A stretch of DNA of 64,000 nucleotides from Helicobacter pylori NCTC 11637 = CCUG 17874 = ATCC 43504 = JCM 12093 (GCF_900478295.1 NZ_LS483488.1:62001-126000), one strand, 5' to 3'. Shown: positions 29,131 to 37,757, counted from the stretch's first letter. The notes: generated from the sequence alone by a model not told the origin. Numbers and translations are program-made.

Positions 29131-29446
29131 GGTGGTTAAAATTGATTAGGTAGTTTAGTGTAATTAGTTTAAATAATCTTATTAAGATAAATAATCTAGC
29201 ATTAGATAGTTTTAATTAACTATTTAATGTTTTATTGCTAATTAAAAATGATTAGTTTTATAAGGGTTGTTAAAATCATTGAGATTTTATATAGTTAGCT
29301 TAAATTACAAAATATTCTAAAAATAATGTAATTATAGATTATTGTTACTCATTAATAATATATTTGATTAACAATACAAATAACTAAATTCTATTAAATA
29401 CTGATAGATTAACTAAAGCTATTAAATACCTACTTAACAAGATTAT
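29131..29446. other. Very A+T-rich intergenic region after xerT
   Basis: These 316 bases have few G or C residues, many TTAATT-type words and no gene. From about 29418 the sequence resembles that behind the second AbiEii gene (38867 onward), so the cassette homology includes noncoding flank. Confidence 0.5.
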
Positions 29447-30250
29447 TTATCGTCTACGCTTAGGTGTGGGGGTGTATTCATTGGAATTGTCTAAATCATC
29501 TGCGTTGTCATGGGAATTTGAGTAAGTCGCTGTTTTAATTTGGTCTATTTTGTCTATTAAAAAATCATAAGCACTTAAAGAAAGGTCTTTATAATGTGAA
29601 ATGGGTTCTACCATATCTATTTCTATGCTATAACGCTTTTTATCTAACTCTTGCAAAGAATTTTGAAGAGTTAGTAAGTCTTGCTTAGTTATTTTTTGAG
29701 AACTTAAAAGCTTGTCAAATAAATTATTGTCATTATGCAAAGCCACTGCTATATCAAAAATATCTCTTGTTTTATTATCAGTTTTTCTAAAAGTAATCTT
29801 TTTAGCGATAATATTTTCTAAACTTTCTATATGAATATCAAAAGCAAAAATCTTTTTAGAATTATCTACATATCCCTCATTACTAGCATAATCCACTAAA
29901 ACATCTATTTTAATGTTGTCTTTATTCGTTACGCCTATATGATTATGTTGGTCTATGTATCTTGTGCTATCAAAATGACTGCAATTATCTATCCATAATT
30001 TAGGGCTAAAAAATCCCAAACATTGAGCATCATTGACAAACAAATCAATATCAAAGCTTAATCTATGCTGGAAGTAATACATGCTCAAAGCTGTGCCTCC
30101 TCCAAACTTAATACTACTAGGATTAAGCCCTAAATTCAAAGCATTTTTAATAATGGGATAAAATTGTTCTAGGGCTTGAATTTGAGCTTGAAAGTTGTTT
30201 TTGATAAAACTAAGGCTCTTTTCATTGATAGGGATTGATAGAAAGGACAT
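29447..30250 (-). CDS. AbiEii/AbiGii-family nucleotidyltransferase toxin
   Basis: A 267-residue protein with the nucleotidyltransferase core FGGGTALSMYYFQHRLSFDIDLF (Gly-Gly and Asp-x-Asp metal site, residues about 49-71), the later IKIDVLVDY strand and KTRDIFDIAVAL. This is the AbiEii toxin family (type IV toxin-antitoxin, abortive infection; related to MenT tRNA-modifying toxins). An appended Asn/Asp-rich tail ends TPTPKRRR and is shared with the second AbiEii gene at 38897. It overlaps the small upstream gene by 29 bases. The tail is outside the family core. Confidence 0.82.
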   Translation of the reverse strand: MSFLSIPINEKSLSFIKNNFQAQIQALEQFYPIIKNALNLGLNPSSIKFGGGTALSMYYFQHRLSFDIDLFVNDAQCLGFFSPKLWIDNCSHFDSTRYIDQHNHIGVTNKDNIKIDVLVDYASNEGYVDNSKKIFAFDIHIESLENIIAKKITFRKTDNKTRDIFDIAVALHNDNNLFDKLLSSQKITKQDLLTLQNSLQELDKKRYSIEIDMVEPISHYKDLSLSAYDFLIDKIDQIKTATYSNSHDNADDLDNSNEYTPTPKRRR

Positions 30251-30473
30251 GTAAAATATTCTCCATAGGAATGTGATAGTCTTGTGAAAACCATTCTATT
30301 TCTTGCTCTAGTGCCTCTGTTTGAATTGTGCCTATAATATACTTGTCAGTATTGCTTAGATTAGTTGTTTTTTTATCCATAAAAAGCCCTATAAGATACT
30401 CTAAACTCACATGCTTATCTTTATTGCCAATAGAGTTATTGATTGTAGCTAATAACATAGGAGCAAATGACAT
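30222..30473 (-). CDS. Small protein paired with AbiEii, probable antitoxin
   Basis: I place the start at the ATG at 30473 because AGGGAGAA lies 6 bases upstream; the frame extends to 30512. The 83-residue protein (MSFAPMLLATINNSIGNKD...) ends HVLSINPYQ and overlaps the start of the AbiEii toxin gene. It lacks the usual AbiEi winged-helix signature, so I infer the antitoxin role from its position alone. Its leader shares the word TTTGCTAAACTA with the other AbiEii cassette. Confidence 0.5.
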   Translation of the reverse strand: MSFAPMLLATINNSIGNKDKHVSLEYLIGLFMDKKTTNLSNTDKYIIGTIQTEALEQEIEWFSQDYHIPMENILHVLSINPYQ

Positions 30474-30554
30474 TTTTATTCTCCCTAAATTGATTTGATT
30501 GTAGTTTAGCAAATTTTGTGTTGGTTTTGGTTTGACTTATAATGATTGTTTAGC

Positions 30555-30610
30555 TATAATACGCCTACATTCGTAGGGCTGACCGAAGCCCACTTTCTTA
30601 TAGCTTATAG
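30555..30610 (+). ncRNA. Candidate structured RNA next to the AbiF/Abi_2 gene
   Basis: A consensus TATAAT (30555-30560) on the plus strand is followed by two abutting hairpins: CCTAC-ATTC-GTAGG (30564-30577) and GGGCT-GACCGA-AGCCC (30576-30591). The two stems share two G residues, so they are alternative or stacked. They occupy the gap between the small AbiEii partner gene and the stop of the Abi_2 gene. AbiF proteins are known to be associated with a conserved noncoding RNA that acts as antitoxin, which makes this a good candidate. Ends are uncertain. Confidence 0.5.
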
Positions 30611-31285
30611 ACTACTTAGTTTTTCCAAGTCTTTGTTTCCAACACTTTTGATTAAATCATCTAAAAATGAAACAATTTTGTTAGGCATGATACCAAAGTT
30701 AAAACTTTTACTTGTAGGCTTTTCTAATTCTCTGATAAAGCGTGTTGTAATGCGTGGGCGGTTGTTTGCCCTTAGCTTTAGTAAATTTTCCCAATGATAC
30801 GCACGATTTCTAATTGTCCATAGTAAGTTTAAAGCAATATAGGCTTTAGCATAATTAGAAAGATGTTGTTTTCTACCCTTAATAAGCAAAGTATCCTTAT
30901 TATCTTTGTAATAAGCCTTAAGACTATAGGCTCTCAAATCTAATGCTACCCCCTCTAATTTGTAAAAAAAGATAAGCTTAATCACCGCTTCTAAAGACAT
31001 TTTAGACAAGACCAAAGAATGCGTGATTTCTTTTTTCTTGTCTTTCAATTCTTCTATTAAGGGGATTAAAGAAACTTCATCAAACACCCACTCATTCCCT
31101 TTAATTTGAGTTAGGCAATAATCTAGTGCGTTGCGTAAGTAAATCTCTAAATTAGAGATTTTAGGTGTGATTAGACTAATGAGCTTTAAATTTTCTTTGT
31201 ATTGCTCTAGGTTGTCATAAGTCTCTAGTCTGTCTTTGGATAGAATGAGCGTAATATCGTTTTTGAAATCTTGTAAATCTTGCAT
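30605..31285 (-). CDS. Abi_2/AbiF-like HEPN-domain protein
   Basis: A 226-residue protein of the Abi_2 (AbiD/AbiF) abortive infection family. The HEPN ribonuclease motif R-x4-H is visible as RNRAYH near residue 160, and the N-terminal helix KISNLEIYLRNALDY is typical of the fold. HEPN proteins of this family are RNases that stop growth on phage infection and are ancestors of Cas13 in recent work. It has its own promoter (TATAAT on the minus strand at 31315-31320) and a structured RNA element at its 3' side. Confidence 0.75.
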   Translation of the reverse strand: MQDLQDFKNDITLILSKDRLETYDNLEQYKENLKLISLITPKISNLEIYLRNALDYCLTQIKGNEWVFDEVSLIPLIEELKDKKKEITHSLVLSKMSLEAVIKLIFFYKLEGVALDLRAYSLKAYYKDNKDTLLIKGRKQHLSNYAKAYIALNLLWTIRNRAYHWENLLKLRANNRPRITTRFIRELEKPTSKSFNFGIMPNKIVSFLDDLIKSVGNKDLEKLSSL

Positions 31286-31314
31286 AGTGTCTCTTAAAAT
31301 AATTGTTAAACCAA

Positions 31315-31320
31315 ATTATA
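31315..31320 (-). promoter_or_regulatory. -10 element (TATAAT) of the Abi_2 gene
   Basis: Perfect TATAAT on the minus strand 29 bases before the ATG, giving a leader of about 22 bases. Confidence 0.55.
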
Positions 31321-31463
31321 ACACAAACAAAATTAGTTATAAAAGATTGTTATTGCTTGTTAAGATAATATATAGTGAGTAATTAAAATAACCAAATTCT
31401 GCTAAATACATACAAAATAACTTAATATTTAATTGTTATTAGTATTTCTTTAAATTTCTATGT

Positions 31464-31469
31464 TATAAT
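31464..31469 (+). promoter_or_regulatory. -10 element (TATAAT) of the exported repeat-domain gene
   Basis: Perfect TATAAT 36 bases before the ATG at 31506. Confidence 0.55.
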
Positions 31470-31505
31470 GATTACAATTCAAGTTAAGTTAAAAGGAATA
31501 GAAAA

Positions 31506-32535
31506 ATGATTAAATTAAATGGTTTGAATAAAACTTTAAAAACAAGCTTATTAGCTGGGGTTTTACTAGGTGCTACTGCTCCCTTAATGGCAAAGCCTTT
31601 ATTAAGCGATGAAGACTTATTGAAACGAGTAAGACTACACAATATCAAAGAAGATACGCTGACTAGCTGTAATGCTAAGGTGGACGGCTCTCAATACTTG
31701 AATAGTGGTTGGAATTTATCTAAAGAATTTCCGCAAGAATATAGAGAAAAGATTTTTGAATGCGTAGAAGAAGAAAAACATAAACAAGCCCTTAATTTAA
31801 TCAATAAAGAAGACACTAAAGATAAAGAAGAACTTGCAAAAAAAATCAAAGAAATTAAAGAAAAAGCTAAAGTTTTAAGGCAAAAATTTATGGCTTTTGA
31901 AATGAAAGAACACTCTAAAGAATTCCCAAATAAAAAGCAACTTCAAACCATGCTTGAGAACGCTTTTGATAATGGAGCTGAAAGTTTTATTGATGATTGG
32001 CACGAACGCTTTGGGGGTATAAGTAGAGAGAATACTTATAAAGCACTTGGCATTAAAGAATATAGTGATGAAGGAAAGATATTAGCCTTTGGCGAAAGAA
32101 GTTATATTAGACAAAAGTTATATTAGACAATATAAAAAAGATTTTGAAGAAAGCACTTATGATACTAGACAAACCTTATCTGCTATGGCTAATATGAGTG
32201 GCGAAAACGATTATAAAATTACTTGGTTAAAACCCAAATATCAGCTCCATAGTTCAAATAATATTAAACCCTTAATGTCAAACACAGAGTTGTTAAATAT
32301 GATAGAGCTAACCAATATCAAAAAAGAATATGTTATGGGCTGTAATATGGAAATAGATGGTTCTAAATATCCCATTCATAAAGATTGGGGATTTTTTGGT
32401 AAGGCAAAAGTCCCAGAAACTTGGAGAAATAAGATTTGGGAATGTATTAAGAATAAAGTAAAGTCCTATGACAACACTACCACTAAAATAGGAATAGTTT
32501 GGAAAAAAAATACTTATTCTATCTCTCATCACTAA
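31506..32535 (+). pseudogene. Exported two-domain protein split by a 16-bp tandem duplication
   Basis: The first frame (31506-32126, 206 residues) has a signal peptide ending LMAKPL and a domain starting LLSDEDLLKRVRLHNIKE with a Cys. A second frame continues to 32535 with a homologous domain LMSNTELLNMIELTNIKK, again with conserved CN..DGS.Y and C-terminal WE/FEC. A 16-bp word is present twice in tandem (32099-32114 and 32115-32130). Removing one copy gives RSYIRQYKKDFEE and joins the halves into one protein of about 337 residues. So it was a secreted protein with a duplicated domain. I do not recognise the family. It has AAAGGA before the ATG. Confidence 0.75.
32099..32130 (+). repeat. Exact 16-bp tandem duplication
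   Basis: AAGTTATATTAGACAA occurs twice without spacer. Sixteen is not a multiple of three, so it shifts the frame. Confidence 0.92.
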
Positions 32536-32539
32536 ACCC

Positions 32540-33115
32540 TTAATCCCATATACTAAAAATGGGAAAACCAAATTGGTCAAATTTAACATTAGGGTTTTGA
32601 AAGTATATTCTAGCTCTTTCTCTTTCGTTTATTCTTTTTTGCGTTAATTGTTTGTCTATATGGTTTTCTTCTTTCCCAAAGCCATCATTATTTTGCCTAA
32701 AATAATCATCTGCCATAATCTCGCTTTGCATTGCCATTGTTTGATTTAAAAAGAGCATTTGATTGGTAATTTCTTTTAAATATTTTAGAGTAAGTAATTT
32801 AATCCTTTGATTGAAATTTGCGTAGGCTTGGCTTTGAGCGTCTTTATTGGGGGCTTTGGTTAAATCAAGTGTGAGCGTTTGGATTTCTTGTTCTAATTCG
32901 TTATCTAAGCGAGTTGTCCTAAATACATTTTTAATAGGGTCGCATTTACCTGTCTCTTTATTTTCTGTGCAATAAGGTATCCCTTGCTTATTATGGTTAG
33001 CTGTAGGGTCAGTTACACCAAACTCAGTTTGTAGGACATCAAGTCTTTTTAGAAATGGGTCAAGTTTCTTTTTTAACTGCCTATTATCATTAACCTTTTT
33101 CTTTACTCTAAGCAA
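32540..33115 (-). CDS. Unknown helical protein, possibly VirB5-like, with a damaged 5' end
   Basis: The 191-residue frame begins at TTG. Upstream the same frame reads VISLISLPCLSSEEQKRRF back to a stop at about 33166, which looks like the remainder of a lipoprotein-like signal sequence; an ATG at about 33172 reaches it only with a one-base shift. The middle (NQRIKLLTLKYLKEITNQML) is a long helix with Gln/Asn content reminiscent of VirB5-like minor pilins, but the resemblance is weak. The end contains NERERARIYF, a word also seen in the right ArdC-like protein. It follows the 682-residue gene. Confidence 0.5.
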   Translation of the reverse strand: MLRVKKKVNDNRQLKKKLDPFLKRLDVLQTEFGVTDPTANHNKQGIPYCTENKETGKCDPIKNVFRTTRLDNELEQEIQTLTLDLTKAPNKDAQSQAYANFNQRIKLLTLKYLKEITNQMLFLNQTMAMQSEIMADDYFRQNNDGFGKEENHIDKQLTQKRINERERARIYFQNPNVKFDQFGFPIFSIWD

Positions 33116-33185
33116 AAATCTTCGTTTTTGCTCTTCTGAGCTAAGGCAAGGCAGTGAGATTAGGGATATAACTCATAGGATTTTC

Positions 33186-35234
33186 CTAACGCCTTCTGCT
33201 CTTAGAAAGCGTATTTTGTGTGTAGCCATAATCTATTATAGTTGGCATTTCTTTTTTCACTTCTTTTTGAGCGTTATTTTGCTCTTTAGCTAATTCTTTA
33301 GCTTTTTCTTTTTCTAGCATAGCTTGATAGTGTGCTTTAGCTCTAGCTTGTTCTTTTTTACCAAACTCAATCCAAGGCTCATCGCTGTTATTACTCTGTG
33401 CTTTCTCTTGGATTTCTTCTTTTTGGCGTTCTTGTAAGCATTTGTGAGCTTTAGAGTCATAATCTAGCCATGGTTCATCAGGATGCAAGGTTTTTTTTGG
33501 CTCTTGCTTAGATTGTGGCTCTTTTGCTTGAGTAGTGCCATTTTGCTCTATAGCTTGGTTTTGTTTTGTGTTTTCTTGTTGTGTAGCGGTGCTATTAGTT
33601 TGAGCGTTAGTAGTCTCTTGTCTTGGCTCATTTTGTGAGTTTTTAGGTTGCTCTGAATTTTTATTAGCCTTATTTTGCTCTTTAATAGCATTTACCCCCA
33701 CACTTTGAGTGGCGCTATCTAAATTTTTGAGTGTTTTTGCTTGTTGCTTGTCTAAATGCTTTCGCATCACTTCATACACTCTATTATCCATAGGCTCTAA
33801 GCTATCTTTAGATTTAGCTAAATAATCTTTTAAGACTTCGTGGTGTTCTTTTTCTAATTGGTGTCCCAAGATAGACTTAACGCTTAATTGCAAGCCCTTA
33901 TCTTGCATGTGCTTATTACCATGCGCTTGTTCTAAGCAATCCTTAATCAAATTGATATGCTCTTTAGTGAGCTTGGTTGGCTCTTTTTGGCTTACCACTA
34001 ATAAGACTTTCAATTCATCTTCATTCATGTGGTTTTTAGCGTAATTTAAAAAGCTCTCTTTAAAATCAAGCTTAGTCTTAATGCGTTTTTGCTTAATATC
34101 AAGCTCAGTTTGTTTAAAGAAACTATGCAAACTAGCGTATTTGTCTTTAAGGTCTATATCATTGCTAGGTGTTTTCTTTTCTTGCTCTTTTTGTGCGTAT
34201 TCGCCTTGTTCTTGTGTGTTAGGCTCTTTTTCATTAAGCTTATTGCTTTCTTCTAAAGCAATAGAAGCGATTTTACTTGTAGTATTTTCTCCTGTAGGTC
34301 TTAGCAATTCAAGCTCATTAGGATTTAAAAAAGTGATAACTTCGTTTGTTTCATCTCTTATAACTTGCAAACTCTCTAAAAGTGTTGCACTTTCATTATC
34401 CAAACCTTGCTTGGTATTATTATCTCTTAATGTCTCTAATTCTAAGCCTTGCTGGTTTAAAAGCTCTTTTTCTTGATCTTGAAAAACTTGTTGCTCATAG
34501 AGAGTATCAGGGTTTTGGCTCTCATAATATTGCTCTAGGGCTTTATTTTCGCCCTCTAGGGCGTATCTTTCTAGCTCTTCTTTTTCAAGCTTATTTTCAT
34601 GCTCTGCAATACTAATTTCTCCAGCTCTTTGAATTTGATTTTCTTCATAATCTTGTAGTGCCTTACTTTCAAGCTCAGCCTCTTCTCTTTCAAGCTCTTG
34701 TTGTTCTAACTTGGCACTAACTCGTGCAATGCCATCATCTTCATTCATTTGTATGTATTGCTCTTGTTGGTATTCATAATACTCATCTTCGCTCATTTCT
34801 AAAAAGCTTTTTTCTTCTGTAAGCTCTACTTCATTTTCGCTAGAATTTTGTATCTCATGTTTATTAGCATTTTGTGTCTCAACAATCACTTTTTCTAAAC
34901 TTTCTACAAACTCGCTTGGATTATCATTAGAGATAGATTGCTCTTCATTGATTTCTTGTTGGAACGCATTAAAAAAATCGCTTACATTTTCATTGTCTTT
35001 TGTATTAGAGATTTCATTTTTCATGCTCTCAATGACTTCTAGCATAGAAGAAATGTCATCTTTTAAGCCCTCTTGGCTTAAAGACTTGATTTCTTGTTCT
35101 AAAATGCCTAAAAAATTGGTGGGGTCATTTTTAGAATTTTTAACTTCATCTAAAAAACTCTCTAAAAAAGCGTCCTTTCCATCATCACTCCAAGCTTTCC
35201 ACGCCTTTAAAAATCCATTGATAAAATCTTGCAT
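33186..35234 (-). CDS. Large acidic coiled-coil protein with DEPW motifs and basic tail
   Basis: A 682-residue, Glu/Gln/Lys-rich protein with long predicted coiled coils. Two imperfect copies of a segment of about 26 residues are visible (ELESKALQDYEENQ and ALEGENKALEQYYESQ). The C-terminal region has DEPWLDY near residue 592 and DEPWIEFGKKEQARAKAHYQ near 631, and ends LSKSRRR. The second DEPW block is identical, at DNA level over 100 bases, to the relaxase tail. The start overlaps the preceding ArdC-like gene (TAATG). A shorter relative lies at 52993. The function is unknown; I infer a relaxase-associated or exported protein. Confidence 0.7.
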   Translation of the reverse strand: MQDFINGFLKAWKAWSDDGKDAFLESFLDEVKNSKNDPTNFLGILEQEIKSLSQEGLKDDISSMLEVIESMKNEISNTKDNENVSDFFNAFQQEINEEQSISNDNPSEFVESLEKVIVETQNANKHEIQNSSENEVELTEEKSFLEMSEDEYYEYQQEQYIQMNEDDGIARVSAKLEQQELEREEAELESKALQDYEENQIQRAGEISIAEHENKLEKEELERYALEGENKALEQYYESQNPDTLYEQQVFQDQEKELLNQQGLELETLRDNNTKQGLDNESATLLESLQVIRDETNEVITFLNPNELELLRPTGENTTSKIASIALEESNKLNEKEPNTQEQGEYAQKEQEKKTPSNDIDLKDKYASLHSFFKQTELDIKQKRIKTKLDFKESFLNYAKNHMNEDELKVLLVVSQKEPTKLTKEHINLIKDCLEQAHGNKHMQDKGLQLSVKSILGHQLEKEHHEVLKDYLAKSKDSLEPMDNRVYEVMRKHLDKQQAKTLKNLDSATQSVGVNAIKEQNKANKNSEQPKNSQNEPRQETTNAQTNSTATQQENTKQNQAIEQNGTTQAKEPQSKQEPKKTLHPDEPWLDYDSKAHKCLQERQKEEIQEKAQSNNSDEPWIEFGKKEQARAKAHYQAMLEKEKAKELAKEQNNAQKEVKKEMPTIIDYGYTQNTLSKSRRR
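33285..33384 (-). repeat. 100-bp perfect inverted repeat, right copy
   Basis: The reverse complement equals 26704-26803 base for base. Confidence 0.85.
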
Positions 35235-36286
35235 TATCTGCCCCTGCCTTTAGATTGAGTAGGCACTACTTCATCATTAGCAAAGTAGTGGTCATACTTT
35301 TGTTGCTCTGCTCCTTTATTAAGAGTTTGTTGCAACATCGCTAACATTTGGGGATTGTTTTGAGCCATTTCAAGCATTTTAGAAAACTCTGCCATATTCA
35401 TTTCATTGTTGTTTGGCTCTTTAGTGTTGTTTTCTTTGGCATTGTTGTCTGTATTAGGTGCAATTTGTTGCTGTGGTTCTTGATAGATTTTGTGTTGCTT
35501 TCTTTTTTCATGATGGGTTGCCCCATATTGATTGACATAATCTAGCACTTTGTTATACTGCTTTTCATTCAAATGCTTGGATAAATCATAAATCACCAAA
35601 TTTTGATTATTCATAGAGAAAGTATTGCTAATGTATTGTGTTCTTAAAGTTTTAGGGTCTAATTCTTTAAGCTTAGTTTTGTCTAGCGTTTGAAAAACAT
35701 TGACATTGTAGAGATTTTTAATCTCTAAAGTCGGCTCTATGTCTATCTTTTCTTTTTTAAATTCGTAAAAGGGCGTTTTGCCATCTTGCATATACTTGAT
35801 ATTGCCCTCTTTGTCTCTTTGAGGAACTTTTTCATTCTCATAAATCACTTCGCCATTAGAATAATGCTTAAGATTGCCCTCTTTGTCTTTAAGGGGGATT
35901 AAATTACCCTGTTCATCTCTTGCTTTAACATAGTGCATTTCATAATCTCTAATATAAGCAATACTTGCCTTATCATAAAAGCCATTAGGATTATTTTTAC
36001 TCTTAGTGTTGTTTTTAATATGCTCCACTTCTTTAGGGTTTGCCCCAAGTTTTAAGGCATCATCTAAACCTACCCAAACATTACTCTCATAGCCATTCTC
36101 ATGTTGCTTGGCATCTAAAATAAGAGAATTTAAGCCATTATAGGCATTGCCAGCATTACCATTATAAGCTCTATTATTTGGCTTAAACTCTAATCCAGAT
36201 TCTAAACTTTTAGCAATTTCGCTCGCTAAAAACCTAGCAAAAACCTCTTTTTGCTCTTTAATATCCATTTCATTCCACGCTTTCAT
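35234..36286 (-). CDS. ArdC-like ssDNA-binding/antirestriction protein with basic tail (left module)
   Basis: A 350-residue protein. Residues about 37-83 (NRAYNGNAGNAYNGLNSLIL, then YESNVWVGLDDALKLGA) and the later LEIKNLYNVNVFQTLD resemble the ArdC N-terminal (DUF1738) pattern Y-x-G-x-N ... W-x-x-x-x-x-A-x-x-x-G ... VFN. ArdC proteins bind single-stranded DNA and protect incoming plasmids from restriction. A Gln/Asn-rich linker leads to the end QSKGRGR. It is followed by the 682-residue gene with a TAATG overlap. A paralogue lies at 51955. The ArdC link is a motif-level judgement. Confidence 0.55.
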   Translation of the reverse strand: MKAWNEMDIKEQKEVFARFLASEIAKSLESGLEFKPNNRAYNGNAGNAYNGLNSLILDAKQHENGYESNVWVGLDDALKLGANPKEVEHIKNNTKSKNNPNGFYDKASIAYIRDYEMHYVKARDEQGNLIPLKDKEGNLKHYSNGEVIYENEKVPQRDKEGNIKYMQDGKTPFYEFKKEKIDIEPTLEIKNLYNVNVFQTLDKTKLKELDPKTLRTQYISNTFSMNNQNLVIYDLSKHLNEKQYNKVLDYVNQYGATHHEKRKQHKIYQEPQQQIAPNTDNNAKENNTKEPNNNEMNMAEFSKMLEMAQNNPQMLAMLQQTLNKGAEQQKYDHYFANDEVVPTQSKGRGR

Positions 36287-36451
36287 TTAATGCTCCTTGT
36301 TTTTATTGACTTCATTTTCTAAGGAATGTTCTAACTCTATTTTTGTTTCTTGTTCGCTTTTAGGCTCTACTCCCATTTGCATAAACTCTATCATTTGCCA
36401 TTCATTCATAGGGTATTTTCCCTCTTTAAGTTCTAAAAAATCTTGTGTCAT
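36287..36451 (-). CDS. Small acidic protein upstream of the ArdC-like gene
   Basis: A 54-residue frame (MTQDFLELKEGKYPMNEWQ...) with AAGGA 8 bases before the ATG at 36451. Its stop TAA touches the ATG of the ArdC-like gene, so translation is probably coupled. It is acidic and helical and I do not recognise it. It is the first gene of a minus-strand operon reading towards the 682-residue protein. Confidence 0.6.
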   Translation of the reverse strand: MTQDFLELKEGKYPMNEWQMIEFMQMGVEPKSEQETKIELEHSLENEVNKNKEH

Positions 36452-36540
36452 TTTTTCTGTCCTTGTTTTTAAAAAATCTTTTTAGAATGCCATTAAAATT
36501 ACAAGGAAATCAAGGTCTTGACTTATTTACTTTTTCAAAG

Positions 36541-36609
36541 TGTGTGCGTACACATATGCCACTTTTTAAGCTATTTTTAAGCAAAAAACACAAGTGTGTA
36601 CGCACACAT
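36541..36609. repeat. Two copies of the oriT inverted repeat in opposite orientation
   Basis: TGTGTGCGTACACAT (36541-36555) and TGTGTACGCACACAT (36595-36609) match the inverted repeat at the left oriT (24626-24641), the first reversed and the second direct. They lie 54 bases apart. No TATCCTG nick word is next to them, so they are binding sites rather than oriT copies. Confidence 0.7.
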
Positions 36610-37004
36610 TTTTTAGTCTCAAACCATGCAACCCCCTAAAATGCGTAACTTAATCTAAAAGTAAATGAAAAGTAAATAAACCTAAAAATTTAATGAAAAA
36701 AAGTTAAAATTTAAGCTAATCTTAAGCTAAAATGATAGTTTTTTGCTCCTTTTTAATGTTTAAAAAAACTTTTTTTAAAAATGAAAAAGACAAATTAAAC
36801 CTTAGAATTTCTTGAGAAAGTTCGCTTAAAATGCTTTAAATTTAATTGATAATTTAATTTCTTAATAGTTTAATGATATAAGCTAAATAAGAATAAATTC
36901 TTTTAACATTGTAATATTAAATTAAATACTAAATACTCTTTAAATAACATAGTTTTATTATCCATTACTAAGTTTAATTATTTACTATGTTTATATAAAC
37001 AATC

Positions 37005-37025
37005 TTAAACAATCAAATTGTTTAA
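37005..37025. promoter_or_regulatory. parA operator, perfect 9-bp dyad
   Basis: TTAAACAAT-CAA-ATTGTTTAA lies about 29 bases before the -10 element (TATACT, 37054-37059) of parA, at the -35 region. It is well placed for repression by ParA or its RHH partner. Confidence 0.55.
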
Positions 37026-37053
37026 AGTTAATTCAAAATCTATATAATTGTGA

Positions 37054-37059
37054 TATACT
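37054..37059 (+). promoter_or_regulatory. parA -10 element (TATACT)
   Basis: TATACT lies 30 bases before the parA ATG, downstream of the dyad. Confidence 0.5.
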
Positions 37060-37088
37060 TTTAAAACAACTAAAATAAGGAAAATAAC

Positions 37089-37757
37089 ATGACCATTTGC
37101 ATTGCTAATGAAAAGGGTGGCAGTGGTAAAAGCACGCTTTGTTTAAACTTAGCCGTGCAATTACTCAAAGACAATAAAGAAGTGGTTGTTTTAGATACAG
37201 ATAGCCAAAAGTCTATGGAAACTTTTGCTGCAATTCGTGCTGAAAAAGAACGCCCCACTTTTAGCTTATTTAATCGTAGTAGTGGCTTTAGCGATACTTT
37301 AAAGCAAATGGTATCTAAGTATGAAAATATCCTTATTGATACTAAGGGGGAATACAGCAAAGAAACCCAAAAAGCTATGCTTTTAAGTGATATTGTGCTA
37401 GTGCCAACAACTCCTAGCCAATTAGACACTGAAGTCTTAGCTAATATGCTAGAAAGAATTGAGCAACTCCAAGAGCTTAATGAAAATCTAAGAGCCTTAA
37501 TTGTCATCAATAGAATGCCTACTATTCCTACCCTTAAAGAAAGACAAGCCTTAATAGAGTTTATTAAAGAAAATAACCCTAGCAATAGGATTACACTTTT
37601 AGAAAGCTCTTTGAGTGAGCGCATTGTTTATAAGCGCAGTGTAAGCGAAGGCTTAGGGGTCATAGAATACAGCGATAAAAAGGCTATCAATGAGTGGGTT
37701 AATTTTTATAACGAATTAAAAAGCCATTTAGAAAAAGAGAAAATACATGCGGTTTAG
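37089..37757 (+). CDS. parA: ParA-family partition ATPase
   Basis: A 222-residue ParA/Soj-type ATPase with the deviant Walker A KGGSGKST (residues 10-17), switch DTDSQKS near residue 38 and the Walker B-like ILIDTKGEY near residue 80. It is the short form without an N-terminal DNA-binding domain, as in type Ib partition systems that pair with a ribbon-helix-helix protein; such a gene follows. It probably stabilises or relocates the excised circular element. AAGGA precedes the ATG. Confidence 0.9.
   Translation: MTICIANEKGGSGKSTLCLNLAVQLLKDNKEVVVLDTDSQKSMETFAAIRAEKERPTFSLFNRSSGFSDTLKQMVSKYENILIDTKGEYSKETQKAMLLSDIVLVPTTPSQLDTEVLANMLERIEQLQELNENLRALIVINRMPTIPTLKERQALIEFIKENNPSNRITLLESSLSERIVYKRSVSEGLGVIEYSDKKAINEWVNFYNELKSHLEKEKIHAV

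Larger units (their letters stand above)
36452..37088. other. Divergent regulatory region between the ArdC-like operon and parA
   Basis: No gene in 637 bases. It contains two copies of the oriT-type inverted repeat at its left end, an A+T-rich middle and the parA operator and promoter at its right end, each listed separately. Confidence 0.55.

Noticed and set aside
30546-30797. Plus-strand ORF of 83 residues opposite the Abi_2 gene
   Set aside because: It starts at TTG without a ribosome site and runs antisense to the Abi_2 3' end. The hairpins at its start are better explained as a structured RNA.
33186-35234. Second relaxase fragment
   Set aside because: The shared C-terminal 33 residues with the relaxase first suggested a relaxase remnant, but the rest has no relaxase motif; only the tail is shared.
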